DNA of 64,000 nt from Phorcus lineatus (GCA_921293015.1 OV121085.1:13293731-13357730), one strand, 5' to 3'; positions 47,470 through 58,300 are shown, numbered from the stretch's first letter. Program-made: numbers and translations. Notes: generated by a model from the letters alone, not told the origin.

Positions 47470-48637
47470 TATTTGAATGTCGTATGTATATTATAGAAAT
47501 TTTAGACCATACATATGGTGTTCTAATGCAGTATATATCTGCAAAAAGATATATCTAATACATTTTAGAGAAAAACAAATCACAAAATGTATAAAGATTT
47601 GTCTGGGTTCCTCACTAAGTATAAAAAGGATAATGCCAAGAGTAATCGAATCATGGAAGAAGTGGAAGTAATAGAAGAAATGAAGCTAAATGAATGAATG
47701 TACATAGAAAATGATTTGAATTGTCAATGTATGTAAAGTAACCTTTAAGTAACCATTGTATGTTGTCAGTTGTGTGCCTAGTTCACTATGTCAATTTAGT
47801 GCCACAATATTAGGAATCAACAAACATAGACGTTGTAGATATACATACATGGCTTAACAAGAGATGCATCTGTCTTTATAGCCTTTATTTACATGTGTGA
47901 AGTGTCTTATCTGTGTTGTTAGACATATATAACTTGGTTAGAAAGGAAGAGAGAAGCTTACACAGACTGCTAAGTAGGTATGGGACAAATATTACACACA
48001 CACATTGCATGCAATACAACCGTTTAATGCCTGAAGCTGTCATGTTATGCAGTCGACAATCTGATGTGGCAAATTATTAAATCATTCCCAGAATATACTT
48101 GGTTATTACTCGTGCAGTGTTATATATGTCCGATACCAAAGAGGAAACCATGTGGACTGCTGCAAAGCTTTCAAATAAAACAAACCGAAAGTAGCTTTCA
48201 ATCAATTTTCTATTTTCAATAGCAATAGATTTGTATAATTAATAATCTGCGGTTCTTAAGGTTATTGTTCCACCCTGAACATATTTTAGATTCCAACCAA
48301 CAAAAAAGCTTTCAATTCTAACCCATTGAATATTTTGCTTTGTTGTTCCAATATATCTGAGATTAAGTCAAAATACATTTGTGTTATTGCGGCTATTAAA
48401 TAACCTGTTTAGTTTCCAAATAGCAAACACTAATTCTTACATCCTTTCAACATATTAGTTACAAATCGAATTCATTGCAAACTCATTGTATGTTTGGTGA
48501 CTGTAGTATGAAGAAGAAGAAGAAGAAGAAGAAGTTTATTCAGTAGTTGTGGCCTCATGGCCAAGAGTACAATCAATTGGAATAATACATATAGTTTGCG
48601 GATGGACAGGTTAACAAATGATTATAAAAGCTGTTTT

Positions 48638-51600
48638 TTACACAGGCAGGTTACGTTTAAAAAATATCGCAACCGATTTAATTAAATTTACATTTGATGT
48701 TGCTAAAAGTTGTTTGAATTTTAATTGTGATGGAAAAGTATGATAATAGCTGGGTATATACAATTTTCTTTGCAAAGAATAAAAGGGACACACAAGTAGA
48801 AAATGAAATTCATCTTGTTGAACATTAAAATCACATTTGTCACAAATAAGTGTACCGCTATGTATATCAACATTATATTTATATCTTTGTTGTTGAATGT
48901 TCAACTTATGGCTTTGACATCGAAATTTGCATAGAATACGTATAAGATCTTTATTTGGATTAAGTTTTAAGATGTATTTCTCTGGTTCCAGGGCAGACTT
49001 GATTGATCCATAGTATTTAAGAAAAGATGACGATGTTACCCCGGAATGCCAATTTTGAATTTCAATATCTTTACATCTTTGTCGAAATTCAAAAATAAAC
49101 GCATCAATACTTCCACATTCTTGTGTTATCCAAACATATGAAAAGCCAGTATGAAACAAAAGCAAACGTACGTGCGAGACCCAACTGCAGCTTCCATGGT
49201 CATCTTGTTGCTTTAACATATCATAGCATGCTTTGGGGTGACGGTGATCGTCCATATGTATAATTCTGCACCAATATTTTATACATCTACTGAAATATTT
49301 AACACATAAGGGAGTTCTACCAATTTCTCCAAGTATAGCTTTGGAAGAAATTGTTTTATTAACACACAAAAACCGTTTGAAAAAGAAGCATTGGATTTTC
49401 TCAATGTGGGCACGGAATGAGTGGCCCCAGATTTCGCTACCGTACAATAATATCGGAGCTACTTTACTATCAAATATCGCTGAGGCAACTTCCAAAGATA
49501 TATTTGGAAAATCCGTAAACATTTTAAAAATAGGGTACGAAGCTTTTTTTGCTTGTAAACTCAGTGTTTCACATGTTTTTGTCCATATCAATTTCGTAGT
49601 AAAGACAACACCCAAATACTTATAATGCGATTCAACTTTCATTTGTGTTTCATTATAGAACCATTTTTCTGTTTTCTTTAAATAACCACCATTTCTGAAT
49701 ACAACTATACACGATTTTTCAAGATTGACTTCAAAACCCCATTTTGAGCAAAACCGATACAGTGTATCTAGTTTTTTCTGTAAGCCAATTACAGTGTCAT
49801 CGAGCAAAGTAACATCATCTGCAAAAAGTAATAATAAAATATCATTTAAACCATCTTTGACAAATATTCCTCTTAATCCACATTTTTTCATCTCATCCAC
49901 AAGCTGGTTGATAAAGAATATAAATAGAGCTGGACTTAACATACAACCTTGCTTTACTCCAGAAGACGTGTCGAATATTTCTGACCTCTTATTTCCGACT
50001 TTCACACATGCAGATACCTTATCATACATATATTTCAACAAATTGAACATTTTACCATGGACACCTTTTGTAAGAAGAACATATAAGAGTTTATTTCTAT
50101 TCACATAATCAAAAGCTTTTTTGAAATCAATAAAGGCTGCATAAAACCGATGTTTGGGCTTTCTTAGATACTTTTGGCACAGAGATTGAAGTACAAAAAT
50201 ATTATCGACTGTTGAATAGTCAGCTCGAAATCTCGCTTGACATTCATGTAAAATCTCATGTAGTTCCATCCAGATACGAATTCTTGAGTCAAGGATCGAT
50301 GTGAATATTTTACCCATCATATTCAACAAAGAAATGCCACGATAATTGTTAGGATCGTACTTATCACCTTTTTTAAACAATGGTATAATCATCCCTACGT
50401 TCCAACAGTCAGGAAATACGCCAGTGTCTAAAACAGCATTAAAAAGTAATTCTAAATATGGAAATATAAAATTTCCATTTTTAAAAAACTCAGGTGGTAT
50501 TCCGTCAGTACCCGGAGATTTTCCCGTCTTAAGGGACTTGATTGCCTGTTCAATTTCATTTCTAGTAATATGATCTGATAAGAAATCTTCGTTGTTACAA
50601 TCTGAACAATCATGACTTGATATATATTCATGGGCAGTTTGTTCAAAACCTTCATCGTTTCTATTGTTTGCGGGATTAAGTAATTCTTCGAAATATGAAA
50701 GCCATTTACCCATGGGAATACAGTTATGTCCTCCCGGTCCAGATGTAAGAGATTTTACCTTAGACCAAAACGTCTTACAGTCACCATTGGTAGCTGCTGC
50801 ACATATTTCATCAGCAATCATTTCATTATATTGCCGTGATGTATCCTTGCATAGTTTTTTAAAGTTACGTTTAGCATCAGTGTAACTATTGAGATTCTCA
50901 TTAGAACGACACTTTCGAAACATATTTAAGTGCAAAGATTTTTTGTGCTTAGCTTGCTCACAGGCTGCATTAAACCATTTAGGTTGGATGAATTTTTGCT
51001 TAGATATTTGAGAGGTGTTATTTACACGTAAATGACTACCCGCATGCTGCATAAGTTCTACCAGTTTCTCAGTTGCAGCATTGACATTTAAGTGTACCAA
51101 ACATTTAAAGTCATCAATTATATTGGAGGCTATATCAGACGTTATATTGAGTTCAAATTGAAGGTCAATGCTTTTGGTTGGCTTGAACTTACAAAGTTGA
51201 TAACATTCTATGTTTCCTTCATTAGCATCACTATTGTTGAACATCTCATGATCAGAAGAGAGGTTTAAAGAGCAAGAGAGTGGCAAATGATCGGAATCCG
51301 TTCTGGAATGCACAGTCATGTCTACAATAGCATTAAAACAATTTGTTGAGGCTAGTATATAGTCAACAACGCTTGAACCGTTGTGGGTTATACAAGTAAC
51401 CGACCCCGTCTTATCCCCTTGCTTTCTGCCATTCACAATGTGTATGCCCCACACTTTACATAATTCCAGGAGTGTTAGACCAAACTTATTGGTTATACTG
51501 TCTTCAGTCGCTCTTGGCTCGTCAAAATAGTCAGGCAAATAGAAATCAGATAAAGGTAGGTAATCTATGTCATTTTCATTCTCAATCAAATAATCATCAT

Positions 51601-52144
51601 TAGAACCAACTCGAGCATTAAAATCTCCGAATAGTAATATGGGTATCTCTTCATTGTATTTTGCCCTAATGGATGCAAGCTTTGATTCTAGTTCATCAAT
51701 ATCATTACAATCAGAATGATTATAGAGCGGGGAACCTTCAGGCAGAATATAAAGAAAACCTATAATGCAAGTATCACTGATAATGAAAAATACACAATTC
51801 TGCCAAGCAGAAAAAATTCGAACATATAAATGGCTTAGAGTGTTTCTAATATAGACGGCAACACCTCCAGAATATCGTCCGAAATTGCGCATTCTTCTCG
51901 CAGGCGCGCTGTAGCATACATAATTAGCAAAAAGTGATTCAAGTTCGCTCTCATCGCATTTCATGGTTTCTAATAAACCAAAAACATCAAACTTTTCACA
52001 AAATCTCATGAATGACAAATCCTCTAGATGGGAGTGCATACCCTGCACGTTCCAAACACAAATATTTTGGATCAGGCCTGACGTTGATTTCATATTTTCA
52101 GACGTTGTTAATGGCTCCGCTTTCAGAGGTTGGCCACGGCCCAC
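48638..52144 (-). CDS. LINE ORF2: AP endonuclease and reverse transcriptase
   Basis: 1168 codons. Endonuclease domain at about 25-295: WNVQGM (31-36), LLET with E59, GDFNAR (173-178), SSVVDYIL (257-264) and SDHLPL (284-289). Reverse transcriptase at about 535-850: KTGKSPGTDGIPPEF, YRGISLLN, FIDFKKAFD with D673, GVKQGCMLSP, FADD (774-777) and YKYLGVVF. C-terminal C-x2-C-x9-H-x4-C at 1101-1119. It nicks target DNA and primes cDNA synthesis there. The usual QAGFR box reads QARFR, so activity is doubtful. The frame formally begins at GTG 52144, right after an in-frame TAG; the first ATG is codon 18. No RNase H domain. Confidence 0.95.
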   Translation of the reverse strand: MGRGQPLKAEPLTTSENMKSTSGLIQNICVWNVQGMHSHLEDLSFMRFCEKFDVFGLLETMKCDESELESLFANYVCYSAPARRMRNFGRYSGGVAVYIRNTLSHLYVRIFSAWQNCVFFIISDTCIIGFLYILPEGSPLYNHSDCNDIDELESKLASIRAKYNEEIPILLFGDFNARVGSNDDYLIENENDIDYLPLSDFYLPDYFDEPRATEDSITNKFGLTLLELCKVWGIHIVNGRKQGDKTGSVTCITHNGSSVVDYILASTNCFNAIVDMTVHSRTDSDHLPLSCSLNLSSDHEMFNNSDANEGNIECYQLCKFKPTKSIDLQFELNITSDIASNIIDDFKCLVHLNVNAATEKLVELMQHAGSHLRVNNTSQISKQKFIQPKWFNAACEQAKHKKSLHLNMFRKCRSNENLNSYTDAKRNFKKLCKDTSRQYNEMIADEICAAATNGDCKTFWSKVKSLTSGPGGHNCIPMGKWLSYFEELLNPANNRNDEGFEQTAHEYISSHDCSDCNNEDFLSDHITRNEIEQAIKSLKTGKSPGTDGIPPEFFKNGNFIFPYLELLFNAVLDTGVFPDCWNVGMIIPLFKKGDKYDPNNYRGISLLNMMGKIFTSILDSRIRIWMELHEILHECQARFRADYSTVDNIFVLQSLCQKYLRKPKHRFYAAFIDFKKAFDYVNRNKLLYVLLTKGVHGKMFNLLKYMYDKVSACVKVGNKRSEIFDTSSGVKQGCMLSPALFIFFINQLVDEMKKCGLRGIFVKDGLNDILLLLFADDVTLLDDTVIGLQKKLDTLYRFCSKWGFEVNLEKSCIVVFRNGGYLKKTEKWFYNETQMKVESHYKYLGVVFTTKLIWTKTCETLSLQAKKASYPIFKMFTDFPNISLEVASAIFDSKVAPILLYGSEIWGHSFRAHIEKIQCFFFKRFLCVNKTISSKAILGEIGRTPLCVKYFSRCIKYWCRIIHMDDHRHPKACYDMLKQQDDHGSCSWVSHVRLLLFHTGFSYVWITQECGSIDAFIFEFRQRCKDIEIQNWHSGVTSSSFLKYYGSIKSALEPEKYILKLNPNKDLIRILCKFRCQSHKLNIQQQRYKYNVDIHSGTLICDKCDFNVQQDEFHFLLVCPFYSLQRKLYIPSYYHTFPSQLKFKQLLATSNVNLIKSVAIFFKRNLPV

Positions 52145-52147
52145 TTC

Positions 52148-52417
52148 CTATGCTGAAAATGACGCCCCTTGGGCACCCCCGGTGCTGTCCCCCCAGGGCC
52201 CAAGAGGCGTCCCTCCATGGGCCCCGCGGGAACCGCGACTAGGTGTGCCCCGACGGGCGGTAGAAGGTCGATTACTGATCTTTTTTATGGCTTCATTTTC
52301 AAAGACATAGACATCGCCCTCTATCACGAGCTTATCATAAGAGAGAAAGGCGGTTTTATCATTTTCACGAGCCTCTACCATAAATGGAATTAGAGAAGCT
52401 CTATGAACTATTTTCAA
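52148..52417 (-). CDS. LINE ORF1-like C-terminal frame upstream of ORF2
   Basis: 89 codons ending in TAG at 52150-52148, in the same reading frame as ORF2, whose codons resume directly after it. Residues 1-40 contain AFLSYDKLVIEGDVYVFENE, which resembles the C-terminal part of LINE ORF1 proteins (a nucleic-acid chaperone role in known elements). Residues 48-89 are a low-complexity R/G/P/S linker from a GC-rich stretch. Either the N-terminus is truncated by the insertion or the frame starts here. Whether the TAG is natural or a mutation cannot be told from one copy. Confidence 0.6.
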   Translation of the reverse strand: MKIVHRASLIPFMVEARENDKTAFLSYDKLVIEGDVYVFENEAIKKISNRPSTARRGTPSRGSRGAHGGTPLGPWGDSTGGAQGASFSA

Positions 52418-53682
52418 AATTTTATTTTAAACAAAGATTTGAGTGAAAAGTTAATTCTGTTTTCCCAACTCTCAAATGTCAACTTGTAAGCTTTTATTTC
52501 ATGTGTGCGTCATGCGGGTAACATGTGCCATAGTGAAATGATTTGTCAATGTGATAAGAGAATTGACAAAGGTTAGCTGAAAATGCAAGTGAATGCATAT
52601 GTTGATTCTAATGCCCTTTACGAGTGAGAATCAATTTGTTTACTGCAGTTGTTCGCACCTTTTTCCTTATCAGAAATTGAATATAACGTCCTTAAAAATC
52701 TTTGTCATTGTCATTGTATACAACTGCATATCGAAAGTTTGTTCACTTACCACTGAATCGTTTTACAAATATCATGAAATTTTGGTTTAGTTTGTATGTC
52801 AATCAAATAACTTCAGCCTAACTGACAAAGGATCGCCCATTGTCCATGTCTGAAATAGCAATTCTTGAACTTATTTAGGGATCGTCTGGTGTCTCGTGCA
52901 AAAATTCGGATTTTTGCATGTTGAAATAGACAGAAGGGGTCATATTTTCGAAATTTCGATATCGATAAATTTCTAACAAAATGTTCAATATCGACTCTCT
53001 GAGAAGGAAAACAGCTCAACGACGTTGTCTTAGTGCAAAGGGACCGACATGTCTAATTTTCAAAGCAGTTGATTACTTATAATGGGTTCTGTAGAGAAAA
53101 ATAAAAATAAGTGTTTTCGAAATATTAAACCCTTGTCACTTCAATGATCTGCCAAAACTGTTACGGTTAATTGCGGCCTACATATTAATGATAAAAATTT
53201 GCCATGGTTGCCATGGTTCTGCACATCTGCATTAAAAATTCAACATCATACGTTTCTTTTTCGCAATGCTACGATACCTCAAAGTCATTCAAATTACATG
53301 ATATTTGCACTCGTATATATATCCCAGGTATGTGAACAAACTTTTGATATGCAGCTGTATAGACTGGATCCCCGATAATGATTAATTGTAAGTAAAAATA
53401 TACTGGCTGACTTTCCAAGCTGGTAAATGTCACTTGTTTGTATCAATGCAATATCTCGCACATGTGCTACAAAAGCGTACGGATCGGTAAGTGATGCGCG
53501 AGTTATTGATTCCTAATCAATGATATAAAGTTACATCTGAAAACAGTATTTAATCGATGAGAAACAATATGCAGTGCTATATTTCATAAGCTACAATACC
53601 ATTGGTAACAATTTTGAATAGATCAAAGAAATGGTAGCTCCTGTTTAGTCACAGTATTTATTTATTAACATTTCTTATTGCT

Positions 53683-53711
53683 GAGTATATATATATATAT
53701 ATATATATATC
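53683..53711. repeat. TA dinucleotide microsatellite
   Basis: About 29 bases of TA at the edge of the 53.7-54.3 kb block. Confidence 0.9.
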
Positions 53712-54200
53712 AAATTTTATTTCTAGGAGCAAATGTTTTAGTGTTTTTTGAAGAATATTTTTTAATAAAGTTGAATTTACTCCAAAAGCTTTTTGAAAGG
53801 GTGTTCTGAGATGATGTGGATGAATTGTGGTTAGTTATCCATTCCAATTGTGATACATTTGAGTCCTCCCTCGCACTTGATAAGGTTGTGTTGGATTGTT
53901 GAAAGTCCTCGTATGATGATAGGTCCTCAGATTCACCCAAGTCCAGTACAGTAAAGGTCTCCTACGATTGTAGGATTAGATTTGGAATTTGTTTCAAATT
54001 TCGCTCTTGATCATTTGCTGGGGGTGTTGTTCTGGCGTGTTTCGTCCCATCCTTTTGGACCCTTTTTAAAGAAGTTGATTGTGTCTTTTTTTGAGGTTAT
54101 CTTCTTTTTATTTTTCTGCACATTCGAAGATGTAGTTGATGGATGTTTTATCAGCCAGTTTTTTTTTCATCCACAATTTCACACTTTCATTTTCCTCCCT
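53710..54200 (-). pseudogene. Decayed coding sequence of unknown family
   Basis: The minus strand carries protein-like peptide stretches in shifting frames: KLADKTSINYIFECAEK, then DTINFFKKGPKGWDETRQ, then LGESEDLSSYEDFQQSN and WITNHNSSTSSQNTLSKSFW ending at a stop near 53710. At least two frame changes and several stops separate them. The block is absent from segmental copy 2, so it may be a mobile-element remnant or retrocopy. No family recognised. Confidence 0.4.
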
Positions 54201-54278
54201 AATTGTGTCATTCACTCATCAACATCATCTCAGAACACCCTTTCTAAAAGCTTTTGGAGTATATTTAACTTTCATTTA
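53760..54278. repeat. Inverted repeat pair of about 60 bp
   Basis: 53760-53825 and 54212-54278 are inverted copies at about 88% identity (core CTCCAAAAGCTTTTTGAAAG against CTTTCTAAAAGCTTTTGGAG, then CATCATCTCAGAACACCC). Both encode the peptide NTLSKSFWS in opposite orientation. They bracket the decayed coding block like terminal inverted repeats. Confidence 0.75.
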
Positions 54279-55124
54279 AATATAATTCAAATATACTATA
54301 ATAAAGACATAACCTTTTATCAAACATTTTCCTGAATCATGGTAAGAATTTTCGGCATTCAAATTGTAAAATGCCAACAGCCGAAACTCGAATGTGGACG
54401 TCCGACACCATCATCATTGTCGTACATCCCTATGTTTTATTTCCCTGTAAAGCCCTGGTGTCTCGAGATGGTACCTGTAGCTTGCGATGGCTCCATCATA
54501 AACCCTCTCTCTCTTTAATGCATCCATGTGGTTTCCCAAAACACCGATGCTGGCTAAAATTGATATAACCTTTTTGCAAACACTAGTTTTGAAATAACAC
54601 ATTTATATTCAGAAAATAATTAGGTGAAATTTCAAGGAAAACGAGAGAAGGTATTCAATTATTTTTGTTAAACCCATTACTTTTCATTGTCCGGTTGAAT
54701 GAATACCGTTCCTTACTGTATTTTGCTTTTACTAACTAATAAATTTGTGTCAGATTAATTTCTCCCACCCTGCTGTGTATGAGATTAAGTGACCTCGGTG
54801 TAGGTATTGTTTACCCCAAATACAACTTTATCAACGTCTTTGACGCGTACCATGGGGATATATAACAACACATGAAATAGTCACATAAAGTAAATACAGA
54901 TGAAAGTACATGACGTTACTAATGTCGATATGCAAATATGTTGAATTGCAATTCCTGATGAAAGACATCACTGGTGTTTTTTTAAAAATTTCATTTACAA
55001 AATACAAATATCATAGTCAATATTGTAATTACGTTTCTTGTCTCATGCTGTGTAATATTTGTGAGTCCTGACGGTACTATTTTACATCTCAAACATTGCA
55101 GGCAGGTGGACAAGTCAACAGATT

Positions 55125-55222
55125 TACTCATGCATATGTGTGTATTGTTTACTCATGCATATATGTGTATTGTTTACTCATGCGTATGTGTGTATTGTTT
55201 ACTCATGCATATGTGTGTATTG
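55125..55222 (+). repeat. 25-bp tandem repeat, about 4 copies
   Basis: Unit TTTACTCATGCATATGTGTG plus TATTG. The homologous position in segmental copy 2 (about 60605-60640) has a single unit, so the array arose after the duplication. Confidence 0.9.
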
Positions 55223-56139
55223 TTTACTCATACAAGATTAAGGCCTCTTTTGCATGGCGATATGTTTTTCAGGGCACCTCTGTTAATAAATGAAATAGTC
55301 CACGGCGTAAAGTTCTGAAGCCATATTTTCATAGCTCTCTTAAGATTCTCTTAAGCCAATTTGAATGTATTAAATCAAGGATTGGTCACTGTGGAAAATG
55401 TAGAGATACAATTAACGATGTCATAAGTTTTAGTTTCAATACCCTTTTAAAGAAAAATTGACATACATTTTCTTTCAGTTTCGTATATAGCCAATCAAGA
55501 AGATTTATTTACTCTTAGGAAACGAGTGTGAATATTTGTATCTCTCGAGCAAACCCAAGGAGTACACACAAAGCTGCACGAGTTTCATAAAGGTCATATG
55601 GCCAACTTCACTGACAATATTATAATTACTCGATGTGACACATTTGATGTACGATAAAATCCCCAAATCGTTATGTTAAAATGAAATCCCGGATTTAAGA
55701 AAATCACCCTAATGAAAACGTTTCGTTCATGTGGAAAATTTCTGCTGATTCATGGAAAAACTACATTGTCATAGATATCCTGTTTACTGCATCAACTCAC
55801 ATATGAACCCGGATGAAACTTTATTGATCCTCGTTAATGCTAATAAATCCTTCCATATACCACTCATTTTTATGAAAAAATGCATACAGGGTTGTGCACC
55901 AGTTACTGAATTTACTTCACAAACATGAAAGCTTCTGTTGCGGCGAGAATGAAAATAAATCTCAACCGTTGATTGATCACCTACAATCTATCAAGATTAT
56001 GAGCAGTGATGTTTGAGTCATCGATTTGACGATATTTTCGATAAAATAGAAATCAAGACTGGACTGTTTCAGTAGTTTTTATTTGTAATTATTAAAGACG
56101 TGTTTAAAATTTGAACGAAATCAATGCACAAAGTTATTG

Positions 56140-56200
56140 TTGTTTTTAAGAGCCAATGGCTCTATAGCTCACTAATATACAGTATATTTCATAAGGGGAA
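56140..56200 (+). repeat. Hairpin-bearing repeat edge
   Basis: AAGAGCCAATGGCTCT is a near-palindrome followed by ATAGCTCACTAATATACA. The downstream AAAAGTTGCTGAAGGACGCT resembles the ends of dispersed mollusc repeats. Tentative. Confidence 0.3.
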
Positions 56201-56574
56201 ACATTATGCCATTTTCACTGTCACAAGGTAACTAATGATACTCAATTCAGCTCAAGAGTCGGTTCACAAGAACTCAACGTATTAGGCATTTTACATGGTG
56301 GGAAAACAAGATTTCGAGGCTCTTTTGTGTGGCTCATGTCAACCTTATTATCATTATCACAAAATCTACGATTTATAATTCCAGCTGGCCAAGGTCCCTC
56401 CGTACAAGATTTCAGCTTTAGAAAAAAAATTTAAAAAGTGAAAAAGTTGCTGAAGGACGCTGGATATGTGTGTATTGTTTACCATAATACCATAAGCCCA
56501 TCTTACAAATCATTCGTTTTCGTATACTTTGTTTAAACATGTTATTGAAGTTTGAACACAAATGGTGCAAAACA

Positions 56575-56880
56575 AATATTCACTATAACTCATAACTCCC
56601 TCGCAATACATTATGCTGCGTTCCTTTTGGTTTTTAGTCAGAAGCTAAACGTTTGCTTACACATTATTTTCTGATCTATTTTCTTGTAAGACCATTTCCC
56701 CAAAGGACACCCCGCATTACATTAGACTGACTTCGTTAAACGTCTATTCTAATGTGTGCAAAAGCTGTGGTGTATCTTCATCCATTGAAACATGCAAAAA
56801 TAAACACCCACAAGAATCTTCATTTTAACTTGATATATTATTAAAGATATTTCAAGGTATGTAAAAGCCTTTCTCGCAAT
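56575..56880 (-). repeat. Inverted duplication block, partner of 46295-46620
   Basis: Reverse complement reads ACATACCTTGAAATATC, GGGGTGTCCTTTGGGGAAATGG, AGATCAGAAAATAAT and CCAAAAGGAACGCAGC, as at 46.3-46.6 kb. It lies between the two direct segmental copies. Confidence 0.7.
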
Positions 56881-57339
56881 ACAAAACAAAGTGGACTGGC
56901 ATAAACAACTTCCCGGATAGCGACAATGTCGTTTATTCCATTAGGAGACTTTTGTTACAGTCATTCGTGTTAATGGGGTTTCTACATTTACTGATTGTTT
57001 TTATGTTCTCACTGATGGGGCTATACCATTTACTGTCAACAAAGAAAACATTGTTGTTAAAACCTAAAACTATTTCGACTATCAAATCTGACCGTTCAAA
57101 TGAAAAACTTGGGAAACGTTGTATACGAATTCTTATGTGTGAATTTAGAATAGGAAAATCATCTTAATCAGGTTTCGCTACTGAAATGCACTTCACTCGA
57201 AATAAAAGATAATGAAACACAAGGTTTTCAAAATATTTGTTTTGCACTCTAAACTCATACATTTTGTCTTTGCCTATAACTTATAAGGTTAATGTGGAGA
57301 AAAGAGACATTAAACAATGAGCTACTGTTTCTTTTCAGT
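56881..57339. other. No gene seen
   Basis: A plus frame at 56952-57167 starts with a hydrophobic stretch (LLIVFMFSLMGLYHLL), but nothing supports a gene. Confidence 0.45.
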
Positions 57340-57604
57340 GTTGAACAGTTATTTTAAACTTATTACATATACGTGGTGTTTTATCTCCAAAAAAATAATA
57401 TATGATACTTTAGAAAAGAAAGGCACTAGAATAATAAAGTTTGTCTTGTTTCCTCACCAGGTATTCTAGGATCATGCCAAGTGTTATCAAATCATGAAAA
57501 ATGTCAGTAATAAAGTATCCAACCTATTTAGATAATTTCACATTGAGAAGAATATGCTAATAGTATATGTATAGTAACTTTTGATTCTCCATTGTCATTA
57601 AAGA

Positions 57605-57800
57605 GGACACTTGTATGATTTTCGTCAACTAAGTGTCATAATATCAGGACATCATCATACATGGACGTTGTAGACGTTCATACATAGCTTTACAAGAGAC
57701 ACTTGTATGAACCTGCTCGTCACTTGAGTACCATAATATCAGGACATCATCATACATAGACGTTGTAGACGTGCATACATGGCTTTACAAGAGACACTTG
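57605..57800 (+). repeat. Tandem duplication, about 100-bp unit
   Basis: GACACTTGTATGA, CATAATATCAGGACATCATC and GACGTTGTAGACGT recur in order twice. Segmental copy 1 has one unit. Confidence 0.8.
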
Positions 57801-57961
57801 TCTCTGAGGCCTGTTTTTACTTGTATGGAGTGTCCTTTCTGTGTTTTAGACAGATATAACGTGGTTAGAAAGGAAGAGGGAGGGTTACATAGACTACTAA
57901 GTAGGTACTGGACAAGTATAAACAGACACATGGCATGCTCTACAACCATACAGTGAACGAA

Positions 57962-58300
57962 CCTGTCATGTAATACAGTCGACAATCTGATGTTGTGGCA
58001 AATTATGAAACCATTCCCAAAATATACGTTGGTAATTACTACAGAACCAAAGAGGAAACGATGTGGACTCCTGTACAGCTTTGAAATGTAACAAGCCAAA
58101 GGTAACTGAGTGACTGAACATGTCATGTTATGCATTCGACAGTCTGATGTTGTTGCAAATTATGAAACCATTTCCAGACTATGCCTGGTAATTACTCTGG
58201 AACAAAACAATCGAGTACACCACTTTTGTGTGTCCTTTACTAAAGGACAAACTATTTGGACTACTGAATTATTCTGAATTAAACAGGCCGATGGTTGCCT
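57962..58300 (+). repeat. Tandem duplication, about 147-bp unit
   Basis: CTGTCATGTAATACAGTCGA / CATGTCATGTTATGCATTCG start two units that share CTGATGTTGT, GCAAATTATGAAACCATT and GGTAATTACT. Only one unit is present in segmental copy 1. Confidence 0.8.

Larger units (their letters stand above)
48510..52430 (-). mobile_element. Near-complete APE-type LINE
   Basis: Minus-strand element of about 3.9 kb. From its 5' side it holds an ORF1-like frame (52417-52148), a TAG, the endonuclease/reverse transcriptase frame, a short 3' UTR with the hairpin GGCCATGAGGCC (plus 48551-48562), AATAAA (48535-48540) and a TTC microsatellite (48510-48534). Long open frames indicate a young copy. The homologous locus at about 58420-58480 in segmental copy 2 lacks it. 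The 5' boundary near 52425-52440 is estimated and I could not find a clear target-site duplication by eye. Clade not assigned. Confidence 0.93.
47470..56470 (+). repeat. Segmental duplication, copy 1
   Basis: Collinear, diverged homology to 57340-61910. Anchor pairs: 47830-48180 with 57735-58090 (GTTAGAAAGGAAGAG, CAGTCGACAATCTGATG); 52500-53640 with 58475-58990 (GTTTACTGCAGTTG, AACAATATGCA); 54770-54960 with 60255-60430 (CCCTGCTGT, GTGACCTCG); 55030-55320 with 60510-60650; 55780-55860 with 61680-61760 (ATATGAACCCGGATG). Extra material in this copy is the LINE at 48510-52430 and the block at 53710-54300. No host exon is conserved between the copies. Confidence 0.8.

Noticed and set aside
49341..50885. 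Several plus-strand frames inside the LINE
   Set aside because: Antisense shadows of the 1168-codon reverse transcriptase frame.
54950..54985. CTGATGA motif as a functional hammerhead ribozyme core
   Set aside because: It is followed by AAGACATCACTGG with no GAAA box or second stem at the right spacing. No other locus has a complete core with an intact CTGATGA and GAAAC.
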